A stretch of DNA of 64,000 bases, taken from contig OY998176.1 of assembly GCA_963921935.1 (NCBI GenBank), positions 84,732,960-84,796,959 on the forward strand, written 5' to 3'. The DNA is from Galeruca laticollis. Lineage: Eukaryota > Arthropoda > Insecta > Coleoptera > Chrysomelidae. Below are positions 11,063 to 21,316 of the stretch, one piece after another. Within the stretch, counting starts at the first letter, position 1. Each line of letters starts with the position of its first letter. The translations under genes and the position numbers were made by a program. The notes under the pieces are model-generated. The model saw only the letters and a list, made by a program, of their open reading frames with translations. It did no database searches and was not told the origin of the DNA.

Positions 11063-11548
11063 AATAACAAAGTTATTTCATTTCTTGACTTCAACATTTA
11101 TATATCACCCTGTATTTTATTTTACAACACCGATTCACATCATTACTGTATAAATATATTCGATATCTAATCTGCTAATAATATCATTAGAAGAATTAGT
11201 CTTCTTTTTGTTTTGTGACAAAAACCAATAATTACTTTACTTTGAAATGGATACCTTTCTCCCTTGGTATATAGTTTTTAATATTCATTCTGACTGTATT
11301 TTATTTTACTTGTTGTGTTAGTTCAAACTTTTCACAGTTCTACAAGATATTGTAGATATGACCATTTTAAACGTTTAGACTGTCAGAAATTTGTTTTTGT
11401 CTTGATTTTTGTTAATTAATTTCATGCTCCGGTGATGTTCTTGATGGACAGTTTTCAAAACTTATTTTGGTGAGTCAACTGTGTTTTTTTTCAAATATAT
11501 GTTCAGCTTTATTAATTTGAAAAAAATTTTTGTTCCATTGTAGATGTT

Positions 11549-11578
11549 CTGATGAAGGAAATAAACATTTTCCGAAAG
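11549..11578 (+). ncRNA. Hammerhead-ribozyme-like motif in the Penelope 3' region
   Basis: The boxes CTGATGA and CGAAA flank a 5-bp helix (GGAAA with TTTCC) with a short loop. That is the helix II arrangement of hammerhead ribozymes, which are known in Penelope elements. An unpaired A lies between CTGATGA and the helix, so the core may be degenerate. The second Penelope fragment has a matching but further decayed segment at 34893-34921. Confidence 0.4.
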
Positions 11579-11625
11579 CTCAACTAGTCAAAAAATAGTT
11601 TTCTTTTGATCAGCCCTATATTGAC

Positions 11626-11650
11626 CGCATCCCTACTAGATTGTTTGCAG

Positions 11651-11711
<61 letters not shown>

Positions 11712-11726
11712 TATACATATGTATAT
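11626..11726. repeat. Right inverted terminal repeat of the Penelope element plus (TA)n
   Basis: Bases 11626-11652 are the inverted copy of 9053-9079. They run directly into (TA)n, which ends in a mixed ACATATATATACATATGTATA stretch shared in style with 48088-48102. Confidence 0.85.
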
Positions 11727-12280
11727 AGATGTGAAATATAATTTCAGGGCACCACTTTTTCCCTGTTAGAACTATGCCAAATATAATAACGGTCACATTG
11801 TATCATACACTTTCCAAAAATCCAAATGCCATACTGGTACAAATCCTAAAGGAATATGTTTTTCCTACATCATGGCTCAAGTATTACAGTATGGAATATT
11901 TTTTTTTAGGTAGAATTGTATTCAAATGAACAGAATACAATGATACAATGCTGTATAAAATGATTTAACTTATAGTACACTCGAACTTTGAGAACGTGTC
12001 GAGTAAATCTTTTTTCAAATATGGCACTACTTTTTCTCACTCCTAGAAGTATGGCAAATATAATATAACTGCTATATTCGACAAACAAATGATATATTGT
12101 CCTAGCAAGAATGCTTCGTATTTGATGAGGTCCTCTAAAAAGTTTATGTTTCAAGAATATAAGCCATCTTACTATTTTTTTTTTATTTGTTTAGAAGGAA
12201 GTTTAATTAAATATCCCAAAACCACAACATGAATCATCAACTCGTACAAAAATCTCTTCACTGGAATTCTGTTTATATCC

Positions 12281-12942
12281 TCATCCGTGAAACCCAATGC
12301 AAAATCTATCAGCTTCTTGCAAATGATCTATTATACTATAAAACAGTACAATAGCTCTTTCACTTTGAGCAAATCCGCACACATTATTACCAATACAAAT
12401 CGGTAAATAATCTAGTTTGCAGTTATCCGCTGGTACCAACTTAACGCTTTTTTTATACAACCAATTATACAACTTGTTTAAACAAGGACATATCCATGGA
12501 TTACGACTCAATGAAATTTCCTAAAACATCAACTCGGTAGATCGTTGAAGCGATTAGAAGCCAAATTCAAACTGTTTATAGATATTCTGTCACCAAATAT
12601 AACTACATTGATTGCTATTAAAACATTACTGCGTTAATTTAAAACTTGTAAGGACGATAATTTTCCAAAAGCTCCAGAACCTATGGCGGATATTTTGTTG
12701 TGTTCAAAGTTGACTTCCTTCAAACGCTCGTTTCGGTAGAGTTGTGATGCTGTTGAAAGAAAAAACCAATTTTTCTATATAAGGCGAATTAGCGATCCAG
12801 ACGCTTTTCCATACTGACAACTTGTTGTGACTGAAATTAACTTCCGTCACCATCATATTTGATAACGCTCCATTGGTTATGGAACTTATTTGGTTGTTGT
12901 TGAGTCTTAGAACCTTGATTGTGTCAAATATGTCAAATATTC
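12281..12942 (-). pseudogene. Last exon of a leucine-rich-repeat protein, decayed copy
   Basis: This is the degraded counterpart of the exon at 48665-49359. The acceptor (TTTCAG before GAATATTTG on the minus strand) is retained. Internal deletions relative to the partner, for example near 12521 and near 12723, remove LRR segments and break the frame. The C-terminal cap NPWICPCLNKLYNW and the CGFAQSERAIV segment remain readable in an ORF of 76 codons. It is a pseudogene fragment produced by the duplication, not an independent gene. Confidence 0.75.
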
Positions 12943-13215
12943 CTGAAACAATGGAAAATACTTATACAAATTCACTTAGGACTAATGTATTTTCAGAAAC
13001 ATTTTAAAGGAAAATGTGAGGCATCTGGAGGCTACTGATAATTTCTATTATCTAATAGAAACGGTATAGTTCTCGACAAATTAAGATAACAGTGATAAAT
13101 CATTTTCTAAGATATTCGAAGTGACTCCCGTTGGTTTCCAATGTTTTCGTACAATAATACAATCGAGCTTAAAAAGGCTTTTGATACATTATGTAACAAT
13201 TCTGGGTATATTTCA

Positions 13216-13700
13216 GGTCCGCGAAGTTTTCACGGTTTAACTAAATTTGGTGTCAACTGTTAGTGCATCGTTAGTGCCTCTTATTGGTTCTATAAATTGC
13301 CTTAGTGCTTCCGTGGTTTGGTACATATTGAATATTAATTTATTTCAAGGTGAGCTCCCAAAGTATTTAGGATTAATTCCAAATTGGTGTCATTCGTTAG
13401 TGCACTTTAGAGCTACAAATATTTTCGTTAGTGCTCTATTGATTTTCGAGATATTTGACATTATATTTTCAAGGTCAGCCCCCAAAGTACTCATGATTAA
13501 TTCCAAATTAATGCCATTCGTAAATGCTTCGTTAGTGCACTTTAGTGATTCAACTATTTTCATTTCAAGCTACCTTGATTTTTACGATATTTGATATTTA
13601 TTTATTGGCACTTCCGTGAAATTAGGCCCCAAAATATTCACGGTTTAGTTGAAGTATCATTCGTGAATGCTTCTATAAATTTCGTTAATGCTTTCTTGGT
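13216..13700. repeat. Degenerate ~130-bp tandem repeat (copy in the left duplicate)
   Basis: Units contain ATTTTCGTTAGTGC, GAGATATTTGACATTAT and AAGGTCAGCCCCCAAAGTA in the same order as the array at 49600-50230. The ORF across it is an artefact of repetition. Confidence 0.7.
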
Positions 13701-13712
13701 TTTCTAGTTATT

Positions 13713-14170
13713 TGACAAAAATCTCTAATTACAATTTTATTTTTATCAAAAACATTTTTGCACGTTCATTATAAAAAATAGTATGTTAAACTCTTATCAC
13801 AATGACTTTTTGTAGTAATCACTGCTTCGCGGTTCATTGCGGAAACTGCACCCGTTCTACAAAACGAGTCCTTGTGACACTTGTTATACAAATAATTATT
13901 TTGATTTTCAATTTTGAACAGTTTTGAATCTTCCAAAGCCTGAAAGTTTTTCACGAATAATTGATAGTTACATTGGAAAGTTAATTTATTACAAGTAGGA
14001 AATAGTTATTTGTCAAACAAGTGTCACAATCACTGGTTTTGTAGTGTGGGTGCAACGCAACGAACCGTGAAGCGGTGTGTAAGTAAGTCATTGTGATAAG
14101 AGTTTTACATAATATTTTTTATAATGAACGTGCAAAAAAGTGTTTATTAAAAATAAAATTGTAATTAGGG
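13713..14170. mobile_element. Palindromic fold-back element, ~450 bp
   Basis: The outer arms are inverted copies: ATTACAATTTTATTTTTATC at about 13729 and its complement at about 14148, plus TTTTTGCACGTTCATTATAA at about 13754 and its complement at 14120-14140. Inside lie two near-palindromic blocks of 100-150 bp built around GCTTCGCGGTTC / GAACCGTGAAGC. The element begins exactly at the edge of the segmental duplication. It has no ORF, so it would be non-autonomous. No family name can be assigned. Confidence 0.6.
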
Positions 14171-14540
14171 ATTATTGAGCTCCTTCATTTATGTTGGTAA
14201 CCTTAATATATATAAGTAACAGTTGACAGAATTTTTAAATTTGAATGTTCATTAAGTTACTAATACAGTATTTGGAATTTATGTATAATAAGGAACTAAA
14301 CAGCGAATTATCGTGCACTCCATCAGAACTTATAATTATATAATGTTTATATTAAATATATGTTGTTTCTATTTAATTTATTTTCATTCTTCAAAATTTA
14401 TAGATTATTTATCAATTAATGTCAGCTATAAATGTCAGTCTGTCAGCCATACGTTAAACAGTTCACGCAACTGTATAAAAATTTCCAAAAACGATGCGGA
14501 AATGGTTATTTTGTGAAACTGTTTTCGATGTCACAATAGT
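14171..14540. other. AT-rich stretch without recognisable genes
   Basis: Only one short AT-rich ORF is present (14313-14516) and it has no domain signature. No repeat was noticed. Confidence 0.5.
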
Positions 14541-14670
14541 TATTTGTAAAACAAGTGTCACAATGACTCGTTTTGTAGTACGAGTGAAGTTTGCACAACG
14601 AACCGCGAAGCGGTGAGTTGTGCAAGTCACGAGTACTACAGAAAGTCATTGTAGCACAAGTTTTACACAA
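14541..14670. repeat. Solo near-palindrome of the fold-back family
   Basis: ACAAGTGTCACAATGACT at 14551 pairs with AGTCATTGTAGCACAAG near 14644, centred on ACCGCGAAGCGGT. The same block occurs twice inside 13713-14170, so it is a dispersed building block. Confidence 0.65.
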
Positions 14671-15404
14671 TATTTCTTATAATTCGCATTTATTTAATTA
14701 TTTAACAAAAATAGAATTTCATATAATCCCTGTTTTTAAACTAGGAGGAGTGGTTTGAATTTAAGTTGGCAATTCTGTAGATTCCTAATTGGTCAGATCA
14801 CAGATGGCTTTATTCAGCACTTCTGACTATTGGCATATGATAACCGAATAATTGTGTAAATTGAAAACAAGCTTTCATTTAAGCAAAAAGAAGATGATTA
14901 TTTCTTTAAAAAAGAGCTTCTTCGTATATGCTCTTGCGATCTATTCATATTATATTATGAACTGAATTATTTCTGTAATACATCTTCACATAGACATCTG
15001 GTAATTTATGCCGAAAATCGAACGTTGTGTATACCTATATATTGATCCTATACAATATAAAAATAAACAATTGACAAATTATTGGTGAATAAACGTTAGC
15101 GTAACCAACTGTACACTAAAAATTACTATAACAGTGTTCAAAGAGCTTCGTTGTGACACTGTAAACAATGTTATAATGGACTCTCTTTCATACGCGAATT
15201 ATAAAAAATAAATTTTGTATACGTAAGTTATAAAAATATAATTCAACACTATATCTCTGTACCTCAACCAAATTGTTATGTTAGGAAGGTTATTATTATC
15301 AAAGATGCGTCAAGATTTTTAATAGTTGTTTGTTGAATTTCAAACCTATTTGACAGGGAGGGGAGCGCAAAAATTTCACTTTTCCATTTTTAGCAGAGAC
15401 CCTA

Positions 15405-15405
<1 letters not shown>
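14671..15405. other. AT-rich intergenic DNA
   Basis: No gene is visible. A weak palindrome around 15121-15180 (ATAACAGTGTTC ... GACACTGTAAAC) may be a worn relative of the neighbouring fold-back family. Confidence 0.45.

Positions 15406-15462
<57 letters not shown>
15406..15462. repeat. (TA)n microsatellite
   Basis: A pure TA run of about 28 units just left of the hairpin element. The Ile-Tyr repeat ORF across it is not a gene. Confidence 0.95.
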
Positions 15463-15465
<3 letters not shown>

Positions 15466-15497
15466 ATATAAGATGTACGAATAGTGCGTGACATATG

Positions 15498-15610
15498 AAC
15501 AATAAACAACGAATAGATTAGTGGGTATTGCACGCATGTCTGCGGTTACCACTCTTTTCAGTAGCCCCTTCTTCTATTTGCGTGCAATACCCACTAATCT
15601 ATTCGTTGTT

Positions 15611-15614
<4 letters not shown>
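15498..15614. mobile_element. Hairpin (MITE-like) element with 36-bp perfect TIRs
   Basis: AATAAACAACGAATAGATTA and the next 16 bases recur as an exact inverted copy ending at about 15614, with about 45 bp between them. A long (TA)n tract follows immediately at 15613 and another precedes at 15406. There is no coding capacity. TIR-only structure and size fit a miniature inverted-repeat element, but the superfamily is unknown. Confidence 0.65.

Positions 15615-15657
<43 letters not shown>
15613..15657. repeat. (TA)n microsatellite
   Basis: A TA run of about 22 units directly abuts the hairpin element. Confidence 0.95.
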
Positions 15658-15659
<2 letters not shown>

Positions 15660-16884
15660 GTGTCTACTCAAGTTGTAAGCATATTATATATGTAGTTACA
15701 TCCATTTAGGATGAAAATTTATGTTTTGTTCCTTCTTTCAACTTTCCTTGCATCAGAGCGCACAATTCAAATCGAATATCGGTAGTAATGTGTGTAAGAA
15801 TTGCGGTTTGTATTCCTGATATTTCTTAAGTTATATAATATTTGCTACTGCTCATTTACTTAGTGAAGTATTTCGGATTCCCGAGGCCCTTTTGCATAAT
15901 GACATTTTTGGATCTTCTATGACAGAAAACATCATTTCAAATTCAGTGTCCGCATTGGCAACCTGTTTTTGGCGTTTATTCTTAAAATGATTTTCACTTC
16001 CACTGGCCTTAATTTCATTTAATATTCCTGTAACTGTTGAATGCCCAACGTTTCTATGCGGATATCTATTATTAAAAAGATTTGCTGTCTAGAGATGTGT
16101 TTTGTAGTTTTCTCCAACAATTAACACAATTTCTATTTTTTCATCACAATTTAGTAAATTTGCCATTTTGATTGTAATTTTATAAATGCCAACTCACAAT
16201 GAGATTCAGTGTCAAATATTTCATGTCAATGCACTCTAGATTACATTCATTTGTATCTAGACAATAATTTATATAGAATGATAGTTAATAATCAGAAAAT
16301 CTGAATTTTCATGCTACATAATTGCATATTTCAATATAACGTTCATTTCAAAATATCTCTACTCCATAACATTTTTCTGTATTGTAGTAAATAATGGTAC
16401 TTTACTCCAGAGCAAAATTCATATTTTTTTGACAAACCTCATATACGGCTTGAGAAACTTGACATCTGATGGGTTGCATTAAGTTTTGGAGCATGTAGAA
16501 CTTTTTATCAGGAATAACTTTTTTTCAATAAACCAATATTAAAAAAAATTCCATATGGTTCTCACTTAAGTAGACATACTGTATATATATACACGTTGTT
16601 TTGTAAAATATTAAAACTAGAAATCTTGTATATTTTATGTTATAGTTTTAAGAAATTCTTTATTTTCGTTTCTAAGAACATTTTTTATTTTATGTTAATT
16701 ACAAGAGTTTTCTTTTTTTTATTGTATAATATTTTTGTGTGGATTCATCAAATAAAATTAATATACGATTCCAGATTTTGTCAAATATGCCCCCCTCTAC
16801 TTTTAATTTTAAATGTGAATATACCGTTACGAAAATGATGGTTTAAGCCGATTAAGTGTAATGCTTGAATTTCGTTAAAAGTAA
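15658..16884. other. AT-rich intergenic DNA
   Basis: ORFs here (for example 16596-16838) are AT-rich and Phe/Ile/Leu-biased with no domain. No mobile-element signature was recognised. Confidence 0.5.
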
Positions 16885-17370
16885 GTGCTAAATATTATTA
16901 TATGAAAACGTTTATAAATTGCATTATAAAAACATTTCTATTACATTACAAAAACAATGGGTAAATCACATTGAAAAGGTAACGTTTAAGTGACGTTAGT
17001 AAGGTGGGTACTAAATTTCGTTTCAAAAGACCGTCTATAAGTAGCATAAGAACGTTCATATTACGTTACAAATGCAATGGGTACATCACGTCAAATAGGC
17101 AACGTTTAAATCACGTTAAAAGTATGTGCTAAATATCATTATACAAAAATGTTTATAAACTGCATTATAAAAACATTTATGTTACGTTATAAAAGTACTG
17201 GGTAAATCACGTTGAAAAGGTAACGTTTAAGTGACGTTAGTAAGATGTCTGCTAAATTTCGTTTCAGAAGACTGTTTATAAGTTGCATTATATAAACGTT
17301 TATATTGCGTTCAAAAGCAACCGGTAAGTCACATTAAAACGGTAACGTTTGAATGACGTTACGAAAATCA
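16885..17370. repeat. Four-unit 121-bp tandem repeat with ABAB order
   Basis: Unit starts are visible at 16885, 17006, 17126 and 17248, giving periods of 121, 120 and 122 bp. Units 1 and 3 begin GTGCTAAATAT; units 2 and 4 begin with TACTAAATTTCG or TGCTAAATTTCG. Each unit carries several ACGTT motifs, such as GGTAACGTTTAAGTGACGTT. The period-two alternation implies a higher-order dimer of about 242 bp. Confidence 0.8.
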
Positions 17371-18377
17371 CGTTGTATTTAACGTTGAAAAAATCGTTAT
17401 ACGTTACGTAGAAACGAGCGACATTACTCCGGTAATATAACCAGTTGCCCAAAAACCATTTATAAACGTTAGGTTATATATTGAATATTTTACGTTTTTA
17501 AAACGTTTGTGTGTTTATTGGGGAGCACGTAAAATTCGGGTGTTTTATGCTCCTGGCATTCCTGGATGTGCTTGTACAAAAAATTGTGAGGTAAAAAATG
17601 TAGAAATTTTTCTTTCAATCGACTCTAAAGTTATGAACATTAATGATATCGTGGCGCGGTTGATTGCAATCGATAGAGTGAAAGTTATATTTTTATAAAT
17701 AAAACAAACACAATTTTTCAAAACTGTTTTACATAATTTTTAACAACATTTACCGCAATTTTTTTCATCTCGTTTTTCCATTTTTTCCTTTAAAAAATTT
17801 AATAATAATATCTTTTTGCATCATGAGTATCTTTGTCTTTGATAGACGCGTAAGTTATGATGTGCTAATTTTAATTAATGAATATTTATTTACAGTTAAA
17901 AAAGATTTAACATGGAGGTTACGTTATTTTTTACATTTTGTTATGGGTGTTGAAGCATTTCAGAAATCATTTATACAGTTTTACAATATTATCATTAGGA
18001 ATATCAAAATGAGATCAGTACTAGGGGTTTACCATATTTAGAGAAGTATCTAAAATGCCTAATAACAATTTTTCTCTAACCTTGATAGCTTGTGAATTTC
18101 TTTTTTTCAGATGAATAGATTATTATTAACTAGGATATCCTGATGTACATACAATTTTTTAGTATAGAGTAAAGAAGAGAATATCATAAAATTACATACA
18201 CATCTCAAATAGGCACACTTATGAATGTTCATAAGATAGCACTATCTTTCCTACATAATATACATTCTGTTATACATATACTTTATTTACGATAAAAAGA
18301 CGATGATGTCATTTTTAGTTACTTTCCTGCTTATCAGAATAAAAATTAATTTACCAACCGTGAATACAATTTCTCCT
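17371..18377. other. Intergenic DNA next to the left arm
   Basis: ACGTT-rich sequence continues to about 17500, then ordinary AT-rich DNA. ORFs at 17507-17698 and 17823-18041 show no domain. Bases 18351-18377 are read through by the truncated RT frame but are outside the inverted repeat. Confidence 0.45.
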
Positions 18378-19392
18378 CAACAGCCAGGGCAATTTACAGC
18401 TAACGGGTTGGCAAAACTTCAAGACGTTATCAGCTCTTGTAATCCTACCGAATATCCCCTCTACATTTAAAGGACTCTCGTATTGTTTTTCAGTATAAGA
18501 GTTGATATTTCTGGCATCCAGACATAATCTAATCTCACCTGAATTTTTAACGGGCACATGTTATTGCAATTATATATGGAGAGTTGGATCTTTCTATAAT
18601 ACCATCTTGTATCATCTTTTCTAACTCCTGGTATACTTCATTTTTCAGCTTATAAGGGATGGGATAGGTTTTTATCTTGAAGTTACTAATATCCTTATTC
18701 ATTTCCAACTTGTGTATATATTTTGCTGCTATACATACTTCTTTGTTGAAGAGTCTCCCATGCTTTTTCAATAATTCATTGATCTCACTTCTATGTTGTA
18801 TGGGACAAAATTGTTCTTGAATATCTTCCAAAATTTCTATTTCGTTTATTTGACGTTGTATTTTCTCTACCTCTTGTTCTTCCTTTTTATCAAAAGTTAT
18901 TACATTACCTTCACATACCATGTACCCCTGTTCATAATCAATAATCATCTTGTGATTGCTCTATTCATCATTTCCCAAAATTATGTCATATTTTAAATTC
19001 TTGACTACTAATAATTGTATTTTATAAGCTATATTTCCCAAATAAAAATCTGTTATTATGGTACTATTTGTATAATATAAATTTTTATCATTCGTCCCAA
19101 CTAATGATAGTTTCTTTGTATTTATCATCATAATATCATCCTTATTTAAATTATCTACAATATCCTGTTTAATTAATGTTACCTCTGAACCCGTAGCTAT
19201 TAAAATTCTACAAACAATGTTTTGTAATCTACCCTGGATAAATATTAAATTAGGTTTTTCTACTTTTTGACTATTATTTTTATGATCTACAATAAATTCT
19301 CGAGGATGTTCATATCGCGATGAATAGATGATATTATGCACGTAAGGACGATCTAAGCAAAATTTGCTATATTGTCCTCTCCAGGAATACAT
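18351..19392 (-). pseudogene. pol: Truncated protease/RT, left-arm copy
   Basis: The pol frame opens near 19392 and overlaps the gag end (19353) by about 40 nt in the -1 relation, consistent with frameshift expression. The retropepsin region reads LIATGSEVTLI, with Ala in place of the usual Asp of DTG. The YDIILGNDE motif follows and then a TAG at 18961-18963. RT starts again at KTYPIPYKLKNEVY and shifts frame after ITCAR to GEIRLCLDARNIN. It is cut at PWLL, before the RT catalytic box. The ATG/Asp loss, the stop and the frame break are also present in the right arm. Confidence 0.8.
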
Positions 19393-21248
19393 TCTTCCAC
19401 CTGTATCTCCTGTCTGACCATGTTTACTTGTCTTCTATTATCGTCATCCCTGTTTCTGCTTCGCTCTTGATTATTTTGGTTTTCTCTGCCATGTTGCCAA
19501 TTTCTTCCTCTATTATTATTATTATCACCATAGTGATTTCTTCTCTCGAAATTGTTCTGATTCCTATGGTTCTCCGGATATCTGTTCCCATTATTCCTCT
19601 CTCTATTTCTATATTGTTCCCCATTTCCTTGGTATCGTCTATCCTCACAGTTCCTGTTTCCATAACTTCTATTTCCATTTCCTTCATAATAATCTCTCCA
19701 GAAATTACCATTTCCATTCTCTCTTCGTATATCATTTCTCATATTTCCATTTCCTTGTTGGTATCTGTGAATAACACTTCCATTTTGAACACTTCTGTCA
19801 ACTCTCTGCAAATATCTCGATAAGTTGTCTATGGTTTTAATATTATGATGTGCTATTGTTTCAGAAACTTCTGAATTAAAATGTCTTCCGACATATAAAA
19901 CTAGTTCCTCCTCCTTCATAACAGGTTCCAAGTATTGCGCCAAGTTATATAGTTGCATAGTATATGCATTCAAATTTTTATTCCTATTGTAATCAAATTT
20001 TCCGAAGTACAACCTTTCCCTAAAATTAGCCTGACGAATCTCACCCCAGAAATAGGTCATGAATTGGTTCTCAAATTCTTCTAACTCATTTATGCTTTCC
20101 TCCATATTACAGAACCATAATAGGACATGCCCAGATAACATCCCTCTAATGATAATTTTCTTTTCCATTATGACTCTTATTCCCTTTAGTTTGCTTTTTA
20201 TTATTTTCATAAACACCTTCGAATGAATGGTATTTATATTCCCATCTAATTTTACTCCTATATCCATGTTCCCAGTGTAGATTATTCCCCCTCCATTTCT
20301 CCTAACGTTAAATTCCATTTCTTCCATACTTTCCTGCAATTTTCTGTTCATTTCTTCTAATTCTTTGTTAACTATTTGACCAATGTACTCGTTCCTCTCC
20401 TAGCATGCTCCTGTTTGTTTTTGTATCTTTGTATCCAAGTCCTTAAATTTCTACTCCGTATTTTGTTGATAATTCTGCATAATTTATTCGATTGTTTGTT
20501 CCCCGAATTTGATATACTTCATCTCTTTCGTTATATCTACATTTTGTTTAATAACTTCAACTTGAAATGTTCCCGGTAATTCTTCTTTTATGCCTCTCCC
20601 TAATTCGTGAATTTGTTCTACCATTTGATTTTCTATCTGCTCTCTAATTTTGATTCCATTTTCTTGTATTTCAATCCTCAGATGTTGGTTTTGATCCTCC
20701 AAATCTTCCCTCACCTTGTCAATTTGCTTTCCAAATTCTTCATTGATCTTCTTAAGTTCCTTCATTTCCTTACAATTTTCAAATTTCACTTCTTCTATTT
20801 TCTCTTCAAATCTGTTCAAATTACCATTGATGTTGTTTATATCCCCTCTAATTTCTTCTCCCATACTATCCATTTTTTTTATTTTGTTCATATCTGCCCT
20901 CATTGTATCCATATTTCCATTCATGTTAATAATATCTCCTTTTAATTCATCCTTCATACTGTTCATATTCCCGTTTAATTCGTCCTTCATTCTGATCAAA
21001 AATTGCATCATGTCCATCTGATCATCTCTACTTCTTCTTCTTTGCATTTCCTGTGTCCTATCTTCTTGTTCTATAGCTTCCCCATCCGTCAAACCTTCTT
21101 CATGTGCTTCGCCTTCCGTTTGTTGTCCTTGTTCCAAATGCACTGCTTGATAATCTCCCATTCCGTGACTTATTTCTTCCCTTTCCTCTTTTGAATCACT
21201 TTTTGCTCCTACCTGCCTTCCATCTCTCAAAGTCATCCGTTTTGCCAT
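19353..21248 (-). pseudogene. gag: Gag, left-arm copy
   Basis: ATG 21248 (MAKRMTLRDG) starts an acidic N-terminus and a long coiled coil with MNSMKDELKGD-type repeats. The capsid region contains FWGEIRQANFRERLYFGKFD, followed by an Asn/Arg/Gly-rich tail without zinc knuckles. The coiled-coil and capsid ORFs are in one frame and at the same spacing (897 nt) as in the element at 1-8941. In-frame stops occur at 20484-20486 and at two further points before 20351. The Ile/Ser-rich ORF on the opposite strand (19428-19823) is a shadow of the tail. Confidence 0.78.
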
Positions 21249-21296
21249 TTTAATTGAGTTTTAAAATTTACTAATGCTTCCTAAATTTTTTCAAAC

Positions 21297-21316
21297 GCCC
21301 TACGTTCTGGGTGCCA
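21297..21316 (-). other. Primer-binding site, left-arm gypsy copy
   Basis: Minus strand TGGCACCCAGAACGTAGGGC resembles the tRNA-Lys site but has two extra bases and substitutions. It separates LTR from gag leader. Confidence 0.5.

Larger units (their letters stand above)
9045..11652 (+). mobile_element. Penelope-like element, almost complete coding region
   Basis: The element encodes RT followed by a GIY-YIG endonuclease, the hallmark pair of endonuclease-bearing Penelope elements. Its ends carry a 27-bp inverted repeat (9053-9079 against 11626-11652), apparently exact. Each end abuts a (TA)n tract. The coding frame is open from about 9048 to 11062 except for one TAA at 10487-10489. A long AT-rich 3' region (11063-11625) contains a hammerhead-like motif at 11549-11578. 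The N-terminal part upstream of RT is short, so the 5' end is probably truncated. Confidence 0.85.
11727..13712. repeat. Segmental duplication, decayed copy (partner 48088-50235)
   Basis: From GTGAAATATAATTTCAGGGC onward this segment matches 48100-50235 in the same orientation with scattered substitutions and deletions. It ends at TTCTAGTTATTTG, exactly where a palindromic element begins. Both copies start at a (TA)n tract. It includes an LRR exon remnant and a degenerate tandem repeat (about 13216-13700). Confidence 0.85.

Noticed and set aside
16885..17370. CRISPR array
   Set aside because: The repeat units are adjacent with no unique spacers, and the window is eukaryotic.
17507..17698. 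63-codon ORF with several cysteines
   Set aside because: No recognisable motif; it lies next to the tandem repeat and is within chance length.
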